A stretch of DNA of 64,000 bases. Origin: Lutimonas saemankumensis. Its GTDB lineage: Bacteria > Bacteroidota > Bacteroidia > Flavobacteriales > Flavobacteriaceae. Positions 33,453 to 40,985 of the stretch are shown here, in pieces. How positions within the stretch are numbered: position 1 is the stretch's first letter; every line of letters begins with the position of its first letter. The stretch spans positions 62,001 through 126,000 of the forward strand of contig NZ_JAIUZR010000004.1 of the NCBI RefSeq assembly GCF_020171465.1, given 5' to 3'. Made by a program: the position numbers and the translations under genes. A model generated the notes under the pieces. It made no database searches, was not told the DNA's origin, and worked only from the letters and a program-made list of their open reading frames with translations.

Positions 33453-33548
33453 ATGATGGAATTATTATTATTAATTTGTGGTTTAGTAATCGGAATAATG
33501 ATTGGTTTTATTTTGATGATTGTATTAGCTGTCAGAGATATTGAATAA
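33453..33548 (+). CDS. Possible 31-residue single-helix membrane peptide
   Basis: The frame MMELLLLICGLVIGIMIGF, then VLAVRDIE, is almost entirely one transmembrane helix. The ribosome-binding site is weak. It could be a genuine small membrane protein or a chance hydrophobic frame in AT-rich DNA. Confidence 0.3.
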   Translation: MMELLLLICGLVIGIMIGFILMIVLAVRDIE

Positions 33549-33807
33549 TGACCCAAAATTATGGAAGGGAAAGAAATATTCTCGATCCTATGCGTCTTCA
33601 CATATCAGTCAAAAAGAGTACATTTTTATACAATGACGATAAAAGGTTATCAATTAGAATAGCCTCCATGTGTGATGAATATCATTCTGGTAAATTGACA
33701 TTTATAGCCTCTTTTTTATTCACCCACTCCTAAACCGGAGTCTCCTACTTAATTCTTCGGCACTTACCAGGAAATCTATTTTCTTCTGTTGAGGTTCAGA
33801 GAGCATA

Positions 33808-33843
33808 TTGACCATAATCAATCCAAACTGTGCTTGATATCAT
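33808..33843 (+). promoter_or_regulatory. 36-bp tandem Fnr-like operator, copy 10 (second box half)
   Basis: TTGAC-CATA-ATCAA, 8 bp, then GTGCT-TGAT-ATCAT, where only the right half-site of the second palindrome is kept. It lies 57 bp before the lipoprotein gene at 33901. Confidence 0.5.
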
Positions 33844-33900
33844 TGTAAATCTGATAGAATGTGATCAACTTAGAGAAACTTAACCCATAGCTGCCCTATC

Positions 33901-34470
33901 ATGCAATTTATCAATAGAACCTTCTCGTCAAAGATAGTATCAAGGATTTTCAAAACTAAAAATATCAACAAGCTTATATCTCATCTTATCTCAACGTTTC
34001 TTTTATTTAGCCTTTTAATTTCCTGCTCGGATGACACAGATGAAATATCTCTTACATTTCTGGAGAAAAATCACAATACCGAGTGGGTACTCTCTCATCC
34101 TGAACTATCTGTATACATCAGAATCAACAATGAACAGGACCATCTCATCGAGCAATGGAGATATGATGATGAACTAAAATGTTATGAGTACAATTCAAAC
34201 ATTTTCATTCCAGGAGATTACCAGATCATTGAAAATACAGAAGACCAACTGGTTGTTTCATGCGACGCCATTCTTGGAAATTGCAACAAACTGACCTTTC
34301 ATTTAGAAGGGAATACCTTACAGGTAGATGTCGAACTTTCGGAATGGGAAGAAGAAACGGTTTACTTCCTCAAATCAAAGCAAAACTTAAACGATTTGAG
34401 TACCTGTGAAGTTAAGGATGATGAAAACAGAAATTCAGACGGGTGTTCACTTTTATGTTTTTGGAAATAG
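33901..34470 (+). CDS. Lipoprotein of unknown function
   Basis: A 189-residue protein with an unusually long signal region (lipobox LLISC at about residue 42, followed by SDDTDE, a surface-type start). The mature domain is beta-rich (NNEQDHLIEQWRYDDELKCY, DQLVVSCDAILGNCNKLTF) and has several cysteines, including a C-terminal CSLLCFWK. No ATG exists nearer the signal core, so the long N-terminus is kept. A 36-bp operator lies upstream. Confidence 0.65.
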   Translation: MQFINRTFSSKIVSRIFKTKNINKLISHLISTFLLFSLLISCSDDTDEISLTFLEKNHNTEWVLSHPELSVYIRINNEQDHLIEQWRYDDELKCYEYNSNIFIPGDYQIIENTEDQLVVSCDAILGNCNKLTFHLEGNTLQVDVELSEWEEETVYFLKSKQNLNDLSTCEVKDDENRNSDGCSLLCFWK

Positions 34471-34498
34471 GATCCTGAAGATTATTGTATCTTTAAAT

Positions 34499-35101
34499 AT
34501 GAAATCAAGGGCCGGGAAATTCATTTTAGCACTAATTATTACTTCAATTTCATTAGTAACACTGCTTAGCTGCATCCAATTTAGCGAACACGTAAACGAT
34601 CCCTACGCAGGATTAAATGGTGGATTTGAAGTGTCTGAAAAAGGGATTCCGGTGAACTGGCTGATGTACACACCCAATACGGTCCCAAGTGGAGATTTTG
34701 AAATCATTATTGATACGGAAGAATTCAAGGAAGGAAAGCAATCGCTAAAATTTAAAGTTACCGCATGTTCTTCTGCCGGGGGCCGGTTTTCACCTGGATT
34801 CACTAATCAATTTCATACAGATCAATTTGATGCAGATCAATTTAATGCAGACCCGGGAAACACCTATACGCTCAGTTTCTGGGTTAAAAATGAGCAATCA
34901 GAATTTAGGGTAATGGCCGGCGGGGTATCACCAAAAACTGGCGAAATGAAAATTCTTATACAATCTAATGAAGAAATTAAGGCTTGGAAACAATTTGAGT
35001 TTAAAGTTCCTGTAGCTGAAAATTTTGATGAAATTCGAATCGAAGTAAATATCCTAAAACCCGGAATTTTCTGGATTGATGATCTTCAAATTGTAAAATA
35101 G
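34499..35101 (+). CDS. Lipoprotein with a carbohydrate-binding-like (CBM4/9-type) domain
   Basis: A 200-residue protein with signal SLVTLLSC. The mature part begins AGLNGGFEVSEKGIPVNW and continues with EFKEGKQSLKFKVTA, YTLSFWVKNEQSEF and FWIDDLQIVK. That order is typical of jelly-roll carbohydrate-binding or galactose-binding-like domains. A 15-bp repeat encodes QFHTD-QFDAD-QFNAD. The start was moved to the internal ATG because the upstream extension overlaps the previous gene and lacks a signal. It precedes a sulfatase by 61 bp and is probably co-transcribed, suggesting a glycan-binding partner. Confidence 0.7.
   Translation: MKSRAGKFILALIITSISLVTLLSCIQFSEHVNDPYAGLNGGFEVSEKGIPVNWLMYTPNTVPSGDFEIIIDTEEFKEGKQSLKFKVTACSSAGGRFSPGFTNQFHTDQFDADQFNADPGNTYTLSFWVKNEQSEFRVMAGGVSPKTGEMKILIQSNEEIKAWKQFEFKVPVAENFDEIRIEVNILKPGIFWIDDLQIVK
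34808..34852 (+). repeat. Three 15-bp tandem units
   Basis: CAATTTCATACAGAT, CAATTTGATGCAGAT and CAATTTAATGCAGAC, each encoding QF-x-x-D. In-frame length variation is possible here. Confidence 0.8.
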
Positions 35102-35162
35102 CATAGTTGTTAATGTTGCAAGGAATACTTATTTTCAAGGTTTCAAACCCAAATTTCTAAAA

Positions 35163-36593
35163 ATGATTCGGTCCAAACTCTTATTAAGCCTTATTTTTTG
35201 CTTGTTGATTTCAACTGTTGACGCTCAGGAAAAACCCAATGTGGTTATCGTCTTTCTGGATAATTTTGGCTGGGGAGAACCGGGATTCAATGGCGGAGGA
35301 ATCACAAGGGGAACGCCCACCCCCAGAATGGATAAATTGGCAGAAGAAGGTTTCCGCCTCACCAACTTCAATGTGGAAGTCCAGTGTACCCCTTCGCGTT
35401 CGGCTTTAATGACCGGGCGTTATGCCATCCGAAGCGGAAATGCCACTGTACCCATTGGAGAAGGAGTATACGGACTCGTTGGCTGGGAAGTTACCATGGC
35501 TGAAATGTTGTCTGATAACGGATATGCAACAGGTATGTTTGGTAAATGGCACTTGGGCAGGACAGAAGGAAGATTTCCAACGGACCAGGGGTTTGATGAA
35601 TGGTATGGAATTCCTAATTCAACGGATGAATCCGTTTATTCTGAAATGGATGGCTTTGCAGAAAGCCAAGTTCCTGAGACAATGGTGATGGAAGCCACAA
35701 AAGGTATGAAACCTGAAAACGTCAGGCCCTACAGACTGGATTATCGTCCACTTATTGATCGAGATCTTACGGATAAGGCGCTGGACTTTATGGAAAGAAG
35801 CGTAGAATCCAATAAACCATTCTTTTTATATCTGCCCTACACAGCAACTCATTTTCCTACAATGCCCCATCCTGAATTTAAAGGAAAAACAAAAAATGGC
35901 CCCTGGGCAGATTTGTTATTCCAAATTGACTCCTATCTTGGTGAACTTCAGGATAAAATTGATGATCTGGGTGTATCCGAAAACACGATATTTATTTTTA
36001 CGGCTGATAACGGGCCGGAATCACTAAATCATGGCAGTACCAACATGACAGTAGAAACTTCCATTCAAGGCTCAGCGGGGCCCTGGAGGGGCACTTTGTT
36101 TACAGGTTTCGAAGGGGCTTTAAGAGTGCCGTTCGTCATGAAATGGCCCGGAAAGATCAAAGCGGCTACGGTAAGTGACGAGATTGTTCATGCCATGGAC
36201 CTGTTCCCTACCCTTTCCGCATTAACACAAAGCAAAGTTCCCGATGACAGGATCATTGACGGGATTGATATGAGTGACTTTATGCTTGGTAAAAAGAAAG
36301 AATCTGGCAGAGAAGGGTTTATCGTCTATATGGGCAAAGATATATTTGGCGTAAAATGGAAAAATTGGAAACTCCACTTTAACGAACAAGAAGCATGGAA
36401 TACGGTAAAAAACACCTATACCATGCCTAAAGTATATAATTTATATGAAGACCCCCAAGAAAGAAATAACGTGCTTTTCCCTCACACCTGGGTGCCAAAG
36501 GCTGCCCTGAAGCAATTGGAAGAACACGTCATTTCACTCAAGCAGAATCCCCCGATTCCGCAAGGCCAGCTGGATCCTTATGAGCCAGAATAG
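35163..36593 (+). CDS. Sulfatase of the S1 (formylglycine) family
   Basis: A 476-residue secreted enzyme (signal LLLSLIFCLLISTVDA). The formylglycine motif is CTPSRSALMTGR with cysteine 75. The N-terminal metal site reads FLDNFGWGE, where most relatives have a DD pair, so one Asp is replaced by Asn. GKWHLG and FTADNGPES are also present. The GGGITRGTPTPRMDKLA segment resembles arylsulfatases of the S1_4 type, but the subfamily is not certain. Activity needs a formylglycine-generating enzyme encoded elsewhere. It forms a likely two-gene unit with the upstream carbohydrate-binding lipoprotein. Confidence 0.9.
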   Translation: MIRSKLLLSLIFCLLISTVDAQEKPNVVIVFLDNFGWGEPGFNGGGITRGTPTPRMDKLAEEGFRLTNFNVEVQCTPSRSALMTGRYAIRSGNATVPIGEGVYGLVGWEVTMAEMLSDNGYATGMFGKWHLGRTEGRFPTDQGFDEWYGIPNSTDESVYSEMDGFAESQVPETMVMEATKGMKPENVRPYRLDYRPLIDRDLTDKALDFMERSVESNKPFFLYLPYTATHFPTMPHPEFKGKTKNGPWADLLFQIDSYLGELQDKIDDLGVSENTIFIFTADNGPESLNHGSTNMTVETSIQGSAGPWRGTLFTGFEGALRVPFVMKWPGKIKAATVSDEIVHAMDLFPTLSALTQSKVPDDRIIDGIDMSDFMLGKKKESGREGFIVYMGKDIFGVKWKNWKLHFNEQEAWNTVKNTYTMPKVYNLYEDPQERNNVLFPHTWVPKAALKQLEEHVISLKQNPPIPQGQLDPYEPE

Positions 36594-36603
36594 ACCTGGA
36601 CCA

Positions 36604-38367
36604 CTACTCTGCCAGTCTTTTTCCGGTCATTTCCTGTCCGTTTTGATACAAGGTCAAACTTTCAATTTTTCCGTTGTCGCCTTTGTTAAACTCAATCTGA
36701 GCCATCACCACTTTTAAGTAAAAAAGAGTTTCGGATTTGGGGAATATATCAACCTTGGACTGGCCAGTGGCCTGACCACTCAACTGACTTCCTTCCTTTG
36801 TAATGGTCAACACAAAACCTGGACTCAGTTCGTACTTTCCAACATAAGATTCTAATATCTCATCAGGTACAACAACCTCTTCTGTTTCGTCGGCAATATC
36901 CACACCCAGCTTTTTAAGCATGTCAATACCATTTTGATTGCCAGGATTCATTTCAACAGATTTCTTGTAATAGTTGATGGCTTCTTCATTGTTACCAAGC
37001 TTCATCTGTGCTTCGGCATAACTGTCATAAACATTGAACGATTCTGGAAAAGCATCCATATTTAATTTAAATACCTTACTGGCTTCCTCTACCATCTCTT
37101 TGCCCATAAGCTGATACCCAATCTGATTCATCTCATTTTCACTTAAATCATAGGTTTCATTATCCTTGATCTTGTTGAAGTGTGCTATTCCGGCCTCGAT
37201 ACCTTCTTCTTCAATGACACCTTGCATTTCATACGCCGCCGATTTCTTTGGAAGGTCATAGGACTTTCCCTTTAAAACTCCCCTGATAGATCTGGTCATC
37301 TGGTTCAGCGGTGCTCCGCCGGTGTTGTTCAACAAAACAACTAAAGTCTTGTCTGAAGGAGACCTGGAAATAATGGTGTTAAAGCCATTGATTCCTCCTC
37401 CATGGGAAATCGTATAAACGCTGTCTTTTGAATTTCCAATCCTGTCATAGCCAACACCCCATCCATAGGCATAATGAGTTTCACCAAAGGCCTTTACATA
37501 AGGCTTAAAATAAAGCTCCATATATTCCTTTGAAAGTAGTTTGTTGGTATATAATGCCTGATCCCAAAGATACAGGTCCTCAACGGTAGAATATAAGGAT
37601 CCGGCTGCATAAGGAATCGTCATATCTATGTATCTGGAATTGATAAAATTTCTGCCTTGTTTTTCATAACCGGTAGCTCTGTTTTTCAAAATTTCATCGT
37701 GATGATCGTAACCGGAACCATTCATGTTTAAAGGTTTAAATATTTTCTCCTGAAGCATCTCCTCATAGGTTTTTCCGGAAACCTTCTCAATGATTACCCC
37801 CAACAGAAAATACCCTGAATTACTGTAATTGAACTTTTCACCTGGTGTAAATTCCAAATCTTTATTTTCAAATTTCTTGATAAAATCATCTGGCTGGTAA
37901 GGATCGCGGCTTTCGTCCTTAAAAAAGCCGGGGAAAGCCGTGTAATTGGGAATCCCCGATGTGTGCGTCAACAAGTGATGCGTGGTTATTTTAGGGTCGC
38001 TATCATTTGGATAATCCGGAAGGTAGTCAGAAATTGGGGCGTTCAGATCCAGCTTCCCTTCTTCGGCAAGTTGCAAAATCAGCATTGCAGTAAATTGTTT
38101 GGTTATGGAACCCAGTCTGTGCTTTGTATTGGCCTGATTTTCGATATCCCATTCCATATTGGCCATGCCAAGACCATTTTTATATACAACTTTTCCTTGT
38201 TCCGCAACAAGAGCAGAGCCATTGAACTTTCCGTATTCATGGTAGAGTTGCAGCAATTTATCAAGTTCTTCAACTTTGGATTGTCCAAAGGTCAGTTGAA
38301 TGGCGGTAAAGAGGAACAATCCTCCCAGGATCATAATTTTCTTTAGGTCAGTCTGATATAATTTCAT
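36604..38367 (-). CDS. Serine hydrolase (beta-lactamase/class C family) with TPRs and C-terminal barrel
   Basis: A 587-residue protein with a Sec signal (IMILGGLFLFTAIQLTFGQ). The class C/penicillin-binding motifs are SITKQ (SxxK), YSNSGY (YxN) and SHGGGINGF. A tetratricopeptide region follows (YDSYAEAQMKLGNNEEAINYY), then a lipocalin-like C-terminal domain (SYVGKYELSPGFVLTIT). Members hydrolyse D-amino-acid peptides, esters or beta-lactams; the substrate here is unknown. It converges with the sulfatase gene, with only 10 bp between stops. Confidence 0.88.
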   Translation of the reverse strand: MKLYQTDLKKIMILGGLFLFTAIQLTFGQSKVEELDKLLQLYHEYGKFNGSALVAEQGKVVYKNGLGMANMEWDIENQANTKHRLGSITKQFTAMLILQLAEEGKLDLNAPISDYLPDYPNDSDPKITTHHLLTHTSGIPNYTAFPGFFKDESRDPYQPDDFIKKFENKDLEFTPGEKFNYSNSGYFLLGVIIEKVSGKTYEEMLQEKIFKPLNMNGSGYDHHDEILKNRATGYEKQGRNFINSRYIDMTIPYAAGSLYSTVEDLYLWDQALYTNKLLSKEYMELYFKPYVKAFGETHYAYGWGVGYDRIGNSKDSVYTISHGGGINGFNTIISRSPSDKTLVVLLNNTGGAPLNQMTRSIRGVLKGKSYDLPKKSAAYEMQGVIEEEGIEAGIAHFNKIKDNETYDLSENEMNQIGYQLMGKEMVEEASKVFKLNMDAFPESFNVYDSYAEAQMKLGNNEEAINYYKKSVEMNPGNQNGIDMLKKLGVDIADETEEVVVPDEILESYVGKYELSPGFVLTITKEGSQLSGQATGQSKVDIFPKSETLFYLKVVMAQIEFNKGDNGKIESLTLYQNGQEMTGKRLAE

Positions 38368-38563
38368 GATTATAAGTTTTAGATATGACTATGAGACGAT
38401 AAGGAGGTCTGCTTAGTTACAGATTCAAAGACAGTATTTCAATGTTTACAGAAAATGCCTTCCCCTGCCCTTCAATTTAGGGCATTCAGATGATCTGAAA
38501 GAATGAAAAACCGGGATTGAAGTAACCCAATGCGGAAGGTTAAAATAATAAAGAATCCAATGA

Positions 38564-38713
38564 TCAGATTTCACTCATTAACTCACCCAAATTGTCCAAA
38601 AGGGCCAGCATGTCGTGTCTAAGGTCAAAAAGCTCCTGGGCACCTAATGTTTTCAAAACAGAATCATTAAGACTTTGGAGATTTTCATAAAAGTGTATCG
38701 TTTCTTGATCCAT
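38564..38713 (-). CDS. Small acidic protein, 49 residues
   Basis: An ATG frame reading MDQETIHFYENLQSLNDSVL and ending LDNLGELMSEI. It is highly acidic, leucine-rich and helical, which is more protein-like than random frames in this DNA. No family recognised. It is isolated between the serine hydrolase gene and the gal operon terminator. Confidence 0.4.
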   Translation of the reverse strand: MDQETIHFYENLQSLNDSVLKTLGAQELFDLRHDMLALLDNLGELMSEI

Positions 38714-38797
38714 AATTCAAATAACGCATATTTTCATTAAATAGTTTACTCTAGGCCTTAATTTAAAGATTATCTCGCACCTATAGCAGGAATCTAC

Positions 38798-38824
38798 CAA
38801 AAAAAGATGGGCCTGAGGCCCATC
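38798..38824 (-). terminator. Intrinsic terminator of the galactose operon
   Basis: Read leftward, GATGGGCC / GGCCCATC is a perfect 8-bp stem with a 3-nt loop and an uninterrupted T-run. It lies 80 bp after galE. Confidence 0.9.
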
Positions 38825-38903
38825 CAGCTTACAATCAAGATTACAATTAATTTCTTATTTATTACTCTTTGAATATTTCATATCTTTTCATATTTATTCT
38901 TAA

Positions 38904-39920
38904 TCAACTCCTGACTTTTTTCTCCCATTTCCAGGCAGATTTCAAAGCATCTTTTAAACTTAATTCCGCCTTCCATCCAAGAACCCTGTTTGCTTTTTCA
39001 GTATCAGCATAGGCGGCTACAACATCTCCTTCTCTCCTTTCCGCTATGGCATAATTCAGTTTCATTTCAGAAACTTCCTCAAATGCCTTGATAACCTCTA
39101 AAACGCTTGATCCCTTTCCTGTTCCAATATTAAAAACTTCAAAGCTTTCTGTGTTGTTCCCCTGTAATAACCTTTTTAAAGCTGCCACATGGGCCTTCGC
39201 AAGGTCTAAAACATGAATATAGTCTCTTACACAAGTCCCATCCTCAGTTGGATAATCATTTCCAAATACGGAAAGCTGATCTCTAAGACCAATCCCTGTC
39301 TGTGTGATGAATGGGACAAGGTTTTGAGGTATTCCAATAGGTAATTCCCCAATAAGAACAGACTCGTGCGCTCCGATAGGATTAAAATACCGTAGGGCGA
39401 TTGCATGAAAATTAGTTGAAACACGGCAGGTATCTGCAATGATCTCTTCTCCAATCTGCTTGGTATTTCCATAAGGTGATTCTGCAGGTTTGATCGGAGC
39501 AACTTCTGTAATGGGAAGTTCATCTGCCTGGCCATATACAGTGCACGAAGAACTAAAAATAAATTTCGCCGCTTCCATCTTTTCCATTTCCTGAAGCAGA
39601 TAATTTAAGGTATGCAGATTGTTTTCATAATAATGTAAAGGCTTGGCCACGCTTTCGCCAACAGCTTTGGAAGCCGCAAAATGAATGACTCCCTTTAGAT
39701 CATTATGTGTTTTAAAAAAAGATTTTACCCTGGAACGTTCTCTGAGGTCAATTTTTTCAAAAAGTGGCCTCTTCCCCGTAATTGAAAATATTCCATCCAG
39801 AACACTCTCAGATGAATTTGACAGATCATCGATAATAACTACTTCAAATCCTTCATTTTGAAGCTCAACAACAACGTGTGAACCTATATACCCTAAACCT
39901 CCTGTTACAACTATTTTCAT
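38904..39920 (-). CDS. galE: UDP-glucose 4-epimerase
   Basis: A 338-residue short-chain dehydrogenase-type epimerase. NAD-binding GGLGYIGSH is at residues 7-15; the catalytic Ser/Tyr/Lys are in SSSCTVYG and SPYGNTKQIGEE; YFNPIGAHESVLIGE and the C-terminal NRVLGWKAELSLKDAL are typical of GalE. It interconverts UDP-galactose and UDP-glucose, closing the Leloir cycle. It is the last gene of the leftward galactose operon, 14 bp after galM, and is followed by a strong terminator. Confidence 0.95.
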   Translation of the reverse strand: MKIVVTGGLGYIGSHVVVELQNEGFEVVIIDDLSNSSESVLDGIFSITGKRPLFEKIDLRERSRVKSFFKTHNDLKGVIHFAASKAVGESVAKPLHYYENNLHTLNYLLQEMEKMEAAKFIFSSSCTVYGQADELPITEVAPIKPAESPYGNTKQIGEEIIADTCRVSTNFHAIALRYFNPIGAHESVLIGELPIGIPQNLVPFITQTGIGLRDQLSVFGNDYPTEDGTCVRDYIHVLDLAKAHVAALKRLLQGNNTESFEVFNIGTGKGSSVLEVIKAFEEVSEMKLNYAIAERREGDVVAAYADTEKANRVLGWKAELSLKDALKSAWKWEKKVRS

Positions 39921-39934
39921 TTTTGGCTTCTCTT

Positions 39935-40918
39935 TTAAATAATTGAAAATTTATAGCTCGTTTCACTTTCAAAAACCTCTGATGGTTTTAACAAAGTAGA
40001 CGGAAAGTTCCAGTTGTTAAGTGCATCAGGAAAACCCTGGGCCTCAAAGCAAATAGCCGGATACGCGTCAAACACCGCCTTGTCTTTAAAGGGAAGCTTC
40101 GCAAATTTTGGCGGTGTATAAATAACCATAGCAGGCTGATTGGATACTACCGTCATTTTAATTCCAGAATGTTGTGAAGATATAATAGCCTTTTCCCCTT
40201 TTCCATGTTTGATGAATATATCATCCAGGCCATTGAACCCACTTCTCCCGATCTTTGATTTTCTACTGTAATCATACAAGGACCCCTTTACAGGATTAAA
40301 TTTTCCCGTGGGAATAAGATCCTGGTCGAGATCCAGATAGGACTCCGCTTTCAGCTCCAGCTCATGATCCAAAACTGAACCTTCACCATTTAAATTAAAG
40401 TAGGCATGATTCGTTACATTGAGCACCGTGGCTTGATCTGTCGTTGCTCTAAAGGATATTTTAAGTGCATTGTTTTTCGTTAAGGAATATCTGACGGAAA
40501 TTTTTAGATTCCCGGGATATCCTTCTTCGAGATGCTCACTAAAATAAGATAGTGTGATCGAGGGATTATTTCCTGATTCTATAGATTCTACCTTCCATAT
40601 TTTTTTGTCAAAAGCTTCTTTACCTCCATGCAAATGAACACCGTTTTCAGTGAAAAGCGAATACCTTTTCCCATCTATTTCAATTCCTCCTCCGGAAATT
40701 CGTCCGGCATGCCTGCCAATGGTACTCCCCAGGTAAAGGCCTTGGGCCAGATACAATTTTGACCAATAATCTGAAGCACTTGACAGACCCACCACAACAT
40801 TAACGGGTTTTCCTGTTTTATCCGGTACTTTAAGGCTCAATATTGTTGCTCCCAATGTTGAGACTTCCAGCTCAAGCCCACTCTGGCTTTGTAGTTTAAA
40901 GGTTTGAGGTTCTGGCAT
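39935..40918 (-). CDS. galM: Aldose 1-epimerase (galactose mutarotase)
   Basis: A 327-residue protein without a signal peptide. Motifs are STIGRHAGRI, NGVHLHGGKEAFDKKIW (catalytic His), VTNHAYFNLNG (second catalytic His), DDIFI, and the C-terminal AICFEAQGFPDALN with the catalytic Glu. It interconverts alpha and beta anomers so that galactose released by beta-galactosidases can enter GalK. It lies between the symporter and galE genes in one operon. Confidence 0.93.
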   Translation of the reverse strand: MPEPQTFKLQSQSGLELEVSTLGATILSLKVPDKTGKPVNVVVGLSSASDYWSKLYLAQGLYLGSTIGRHAGRISGGGIEIDGKRYSLFTENGVHLHGGKEAFDKKIWKVESIESGNNPSITLSYFSEHLEEGYPGNLKISVRYSLTKNNALKISFRATTDQATVLNVTNHAYFNLNGEGSVLDHELELKAESYLDLDQDLIPTGKFNPVKGSLYDYSRKSKIGRSGFNGLDDIFIKHGKGEKAIISSQHSGIKMTVVSNQPAMVIYTPPKFAKLPFKDKAVFDAYPAICFEAQGFPDALNNWNFPSTLLKPSEVFESETSYKFSII

Positions 40919-40985
40919 TTTTCTATTTTTTATAGTTAAAACTATTCATATCATCTAAGTTCTAAATTAAGAACCATCTTGCAAT

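Larger units (their letters stand above)
32880..33900. other. 1-kb stretch of fragments and control sites
   Basis: Mostly debris. At 32895-33068 the plus strand has a start-less open frame (LQFSQISSIIDEVQSLNLNP, then YKYFTSLETGNLSKGDKLD) that looks like the end of a lost gene. Two short ATG frames occur near 33129 and at 33367 (MAGKSIFHWFQYHN). At 33548-33733 a 61-codon frame (MTQNYGRERNILDPMRLH) overlaps the stop of a tiny membrane-protein frame. None is recognised. Regulatory palindromes are listed separately. Confidence 0.45.

Noticed and set aside
7790-34000. CRISPR array or insertion sequence as the source of the intergenic repeats
   Set aside because: The repeats are not regularly spaced, have no uniform short unit, no terminal inverted repeats, and there is no transposase, integrase or cas gene in the window.
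36604-38367. Beta-lactamase proper
   Set aside because: The SxxK/YxN motifs fit the broad serine hydrolase family, but TPRs and a C-terminal barrel indicate a different hydrolase.
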